From CAZRAL01 sp964598005 (lineage in GTDB: Bacteria; Pseudomonadota; Gammaproteobacteria; Burkholderiales; Usitatibacteraceae): 64,000 nucleotides of DNA. The notes under the pieces were generated by a model, which was given only the letters and a program-made list of their open reading frames with translations, ran no database searches and was not told the origin of the DNA. The translations under genes and the position numbers were made by a program. The stretch lies in assembly GCA_964598005.1 (NCBI GenBank), contig CAZRAL010000002.1:43616-107615 (forward strand). Reading direction: 5' to 3'. Below are positions 61,234 through 64,000 of this stretch, one piece after another; the first letter of the stretch is position 1, and every line of letters begins with the position of its first letter.

Positions 61234-62277
61234 ATGAAAAAAATCCTCATCCTCGGCGTCAATGGTTTTATCGGCCACCACCTTTCCAAACGTATTCTGG
61301 AATCGACACCATGGCACGTCTATGGCATGGATATGAATAGCGACCGTATCGCTGAGTTCATGAACAATCCACGCTTTCATTTTTTCGAGGGCGATATCAC
61401 CATCAATAAGGAGTGGATCGAATATCACGTACGTAAATGCGATACGGTGCTTCCCCTCGTCGCCATTGCCACACCAGCCACCTACGTCAAAGAGCCATTA
61501 CGCGTATTTGAGCTCGACTTCGAGGCTAACCTGCCGATCGTGCGTCAATGCGTAAAATATGGAAAACGTATCGTTTTTCCGTCGACCTCAGAGGTCTACG
61601 GCATGTGTGCCGATGCGGAATTCGACCCCGCACAATCCAATCTGGTGCTAGGCCCCATCGAAAAGCAGCGCTGGATCTATTCCTGCTCCAAGCAATTGAT
61701 GGATCGCGTCATCTATGCCTATGGCTCGATGGGCCAGCTTGATTTCACGCTGTTCCGTCCCTTCAATTGGATCGGCGCGGGACTCGACAGCATCCATACC
61801 GCCAAGGAAGGTTCCAGCCGCGTCATCACCCAATTCTTCGGCCACATTGTGCGCGGCGAGCCGATCAAACTGGTGGATGGCGGCGCACAAAAGCGCGCCT
61901 TTACCTACATCGACGATGGCATTGCGGCATTGATCAAAATTATCGCCAACGAAAAAAACGTGGCCTCAGGACAAATTTACAACATCGGTAACCCGCGCAA
62001 TAACTATTCTGTCCGCGAGCTGGCGTCGATGATGCTGGAACTGGCCAAACAATACCCGGAGTACAAGGAAGCCGCCAGCAAGGTTAAACTCATCGAAACC
62101 ACCTCGGGCGAGTATTACGGCAAGGGTTATCAGGATGTGCAGAACCGCGTGCCCAAAATCGACAACACCATGACTGACCTGAACTGGAAACCACAAGTCG
62201 CCATGGCCGACGCGTTAAAAGGAATTTTTGACCACTATCGCAAAGAGCTTGAAGCAGCGCGGCAACTCGTCAACTGA
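61234..62277 (+). CDS. ArnA C-terminal domain: UDP-glucuronate decarboxylase as a separate protein
   Basis: 347 aa, short-chain dehydrogenase/epimerase: ILGVNGFIGHHLSKRIL, catalytic PSTSEVYG (Ser/Thr), YSCSKQLMDRVIYAYG (Tyr and Lys), and NWIGAGLDSIHTAKEGSSRV. Oxidatively decarboxylates UDP-glucuronate to UDP-4-keto-arabinose for ArnB. No arnD (deformylase) follows; purE starts eight bases later. Confidence 0.9.
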   Translation: MKKILILGVNGFIGHHLSKRILESTPWHVYGMDMNSDRIAEFMNNPRFHFFEGDITINKEWIEYHVRKCDTVLPLVAIATPATYVKEPLRVFELDFEANLPIVRQCVKYGKRIVFPSTSEVYGMCADAEFDPAQSNLVLGPIEKQRWIYSCSKQLMDRVIYAYGSMGQLDFTLFRPFNWIGAGLDSIHTAKEGSSRVITQFFGHIVRGEPIKLVDGGAQKRAFTYIDDGIAALIKIIANEKNVASGQIYNIGNPRNNYSVRELASMMLELAKQYPEYKEAASKVKLIETTSGEYYGKGYQDVQNRVPKIDNTMTDLNWKPQVAMADALKGIFDHYRKELEAARQLVN

Positions 62278-62284
62278 GGTCAAC

Positions 62285-62797
62285 ATGTCTGAAACCCAAG
62301 GTATGAACAATATAATCGTAGGCGTCGTCATGGGATCCCAATCTGACTGGGACGTCATGCAGCATGCCGCCAAAATATTGAAAGATTTTGGCGTAGCCTT
62401 CGAACACAGGGTCATCTCGGCGCACCGCACGCCCGATGCCATGTTCGACTACGCGCAATCAGCACGCGCGCGCGGCCTGCGCTGTATCATCGCCGGCGCG
62501 GGCGGCGCGGCGCACCTGCCCGGAATGATTGCCTCCAAAACAACGTTGCCGGTGCTGGGCGTGCCGGTACCGTCCAAACATCTGGCTGGTCAGGATTCGC
62601 TGTACTCCATCGTACAAATGCCCAAAGGCATTCCAGTGGCAACGTTCGCGATCGGCGAAGCAGGCGCAACCAATGCCGCCTTATTCGCCATCAGCCTGCT
62701 CGCCAATCACGACGCGGCGCTAGCCGATAAACTGGCGCAATACCGCGATAACCTGAAAGAACAGGTTTTCGCCATGCAGCTGCCGGAAATACTGTGA
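62285..62797 (+). CDS. purE: 5-(carboxyamino)imidazole ribonucleotide mutase
   Basis: Purine biosynthesis step 6b, 170 aa. VGVVMGSQSDWDVMQHAA, VISAHRTPDAMFDYA with the catalytic His, and GAGGAAHLPGMIAS. ATG at 62285 with TGAGGT upstream. Its stop overlaps the purK GTG by four bases. Its position directly after arn genes suggests a read-through transcript. Confidence 0.96.
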   Translation: MSETQGMNNIIVGVVMGSQSDWDVMQHAAKILKDFGVAFEHRVISAHRTPDAMFDYAQSARARGLRCIIAGAGGAAHLPGMIASKTTLPVLGVPVPSKHLAGQDSLYSIVQMPKGIPVATFAIGEAGATNAALFAISLLANHDAALADKLAQYRDNLKEQVFAMQLPEIL

Positions 62798-63936
62798 TTC
62801 TGCCCGGAGCAACACTGGGACTGCTGGGCGGCGGCCAGCTGGGCCGCTTTTTTACCATCGCCGCGCGCGACATGGGCTATCAGGTCACGGTACTTGACCC
62901 CGACCCCAACGCGCCCGCCGCTGAATTTGCGACCCGCCACCTTGTTACCGCCTATACCGACCCGGCTGCGCTCAATGAACTCGGTGCAACCTGCGCAGCG
63001 ATCACCACCGAATTTGAAAACGCCCCTGCAGAAGCCCTGATTGCATTAGCCGAACGTACCCTCGTTCGCCCCTCTGGCCATGCGGTCGCTATTGCGCAAA
63101 ATCGTGCACGCGAAAAAACATACTTCCGCGAGCGGGGCCTTCCGGTTGGTCCGTTTAACGTGATCGATAGTGCGGCAGATATCGATTTTGCTTTGCAAAA
63201 CATCCCCCTCCCCGCCATTCTGAAAACCGCGCGTTTTGGCTACGATGGCAAAGGGCAACAGCGTATTACCACCCGCCACGAACTCAAAGCGACGTTTGCC
63301 GCCTGGAACAACGTACCGTGCGTACTCGAATCATTGCTGATACTGCAGCGTGAAATATCGGTGATTCTCACTCGTGCGATAGATGGCAATGTTGCGGTAT
63401 TTCCCATTGCCGAAAATCAGCATGTCAACGGAATCCTCAACCTCAGCATTGCACCAGCTCGCATTTCCTCGACATTGGCTGAAGAAGCCGTCGCCATCGC
63501 AACCCAACTAGCGCACGCCCTCGACTATGTGGGCGTGCTGGCCGTGGAATTCTTTATCGTCGAAAACGAACGTCTGCTCATCAACGAAATGGCGCCACGC
63601 CCGCACAACAGCGGCCACTACACGATCGACGCCAGCCGTTCCTCCCAGTTTGAACAACAAGTGCGAGTGCTATGCGGTCTGCCCCTCGGCGATCCGACTT
63701 TGCATACACCAGCAGTGATGTTAAATCTGCTGGGCGACAGCTGGCACGGGCCCAACCACTGCGTCGCTCCCGACTGGGAAATCGTTCTCAAACACCCGGG
63801 TGCTCACCTGCATCTATACGGCAAACGCGAGGCCCGCGCCGGGCGCAAAATGGGTCACGTGACGGTATGCGATGCCGATTTAACGAAAGCACTGGCGATT
63901 GCCTTGGAAATTAAAACTGGTTTGGGGAATTTCTGA
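62794..63936 (+). CDS. purK: 5-(carboxyamino)imidazole ribonucleotide synthase
   Basis: ATP-grasp enzyme carboxylating AIR with bicarbonate, 380 aa. ATP loop TLGLLGGGQLGRFFTIAA, LKTARFGYDGKGQ, EREISV-type region and NEMAPRPHNSGHYTIDAS. GTG start overlapping purE. After its stop the last 64 bp of the window hold no complete feature. Confidence 0.96.
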   Translation: MILPGATLGLLGGGQLGRFFTIAARDMGYQVTVLDPDPNAPAAEFATRHLVTAYTDPAALNELGATCAAITTEFENAPAEALIALAERTLVRPSGHAVAIAQNRAREKTYFRERGLPVGPFNVIDSAADIDFALQNIPLPAILKTARFGYDGKGQQRITTRHELKATFAAWNNVPCVLESLLILQREISVILTRAIDGNVAVFPIAENQHVNGILNLSIAPARISSTLAEEAVAIATQLAHALDYVGVLAVEFFIVENERLLINEMAPRPHNSGHYTIDASRSSQFEQQVRVLCGLPLGDPTLHTPAVMLNLLGDSWHGPNHCVAPDWEIVLKHPGAHLHLYGKREARAGRKMGHVTVCDADLTKALAIALEIKTGLGNF

Positions 63937-64000
63937 TTAAAATTGCTTAGAACGTGTTCATAATCTTCGTAGCAGTAACGCTAAGAAAGCCAATGACACA

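Noticed and set aside
63937..64000. Possible end of a transposase on the minus strand at the window edge
   Set aside because: Only about 16 codons (ending KIMNTF) are present, too few to support a call.
1..64000. CRISPR array or complete prophage
   Set aside because: No regularly spaced identical repeats with unique spacers, and no phage structural or integrase genes, were seen.

Overview
The window is a piece of a betaproteobacterial chromosome. Evidence for this: the rpsU-yqeY-dnaG-rpoD macromolecular-synthesis operon with tsaD facing away from it, the proteobacterial gshA/gshB pair, the mpl-yqiA-RNB-tonB block, a dihydrolipoyl dehydrogenase with its own lipoyl domain, the hrcA/nadK/recN group, and alaC-hom-thrC. 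A cytochrome P460-like gene hints at the Nitrosomonadales side of the class. That placement is inference.

Layout. 1-2.8 kb: end of an S41 protease, a MoeB/ThiF-type E1-like enzyme and a DUF4124 protein. 2.7-8.6 kb: tsaD (-) and rpsU, yqeY, dnaG, rpoD (+). 8.6-12.5 kb: a Bcr/CflA efflux pump meets gshA-gshB (-), with a 139-bp tandem array made from the gshB tail between them. 12.6-18 kb: DUF486, mpl, a 104-bp MITE-like element, yqiA, an RNB-family RNase and a TonB-like protein. 18-23.5 kb: a secreted S9 prolyl-oligopeptidase-type enzyme, a regulator with an N-terminal LuxR-type HTH, a divergent small gene encoding a double-glycine-leader peptide, and a TPR-like/HD-GYP protein. 23.6-25.5 kb: a VOC protein, a dispersed palindromic repeat, a truncated antitoxin and an AT-rich HNH protein. 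25.6-33.7 kb: pyruvate dehydrogenase genes aceE, aceF and lpdA, separated by accessory genes (DUF3088, P460, a small ORF) and repeats. 33.8-39 kb: an FAD oxidase/methyltransferase pair and a HTH gene, whose shared upstream region is duplicated around a group of integron-type gene cassettes with attC-like sites but no integrase. 39-41.7 kb: tdk, lexA with an unusually long palindromic operator, a class D beta-lactamase homologue that has lost its catalytic lysine, and a Mth938-like protein. 41.7-46.6 kb: alaC, hom and thrC with a GNAT and a VOC gene between them. 46.6-47.3 kb: two decayed transposases. 47.3-53.3 kb: a FadJ-type multienzyme, recN, nadK, hrcA and tRNA-Val(CAC). 53.3-64 kb: a Crp/Fnr regulator, trxB, an Smr protein, lipid A aminoarabinose genes (arnT, arnE-like, arnB, arnC and arnA split in two), then purE-purK.

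The best candidates for something new are the GG-leader peptide locus (20.2-21.6 kb), the integrase-less cassette group inside a flank duplication (36.1-38.4 kb), the lysine-less OXA homologue next to lexA (40.4-41.2 kb) and the gshB-tail array (9.9-10.25 kb). All calls come from reading the sequence. No database search was run.
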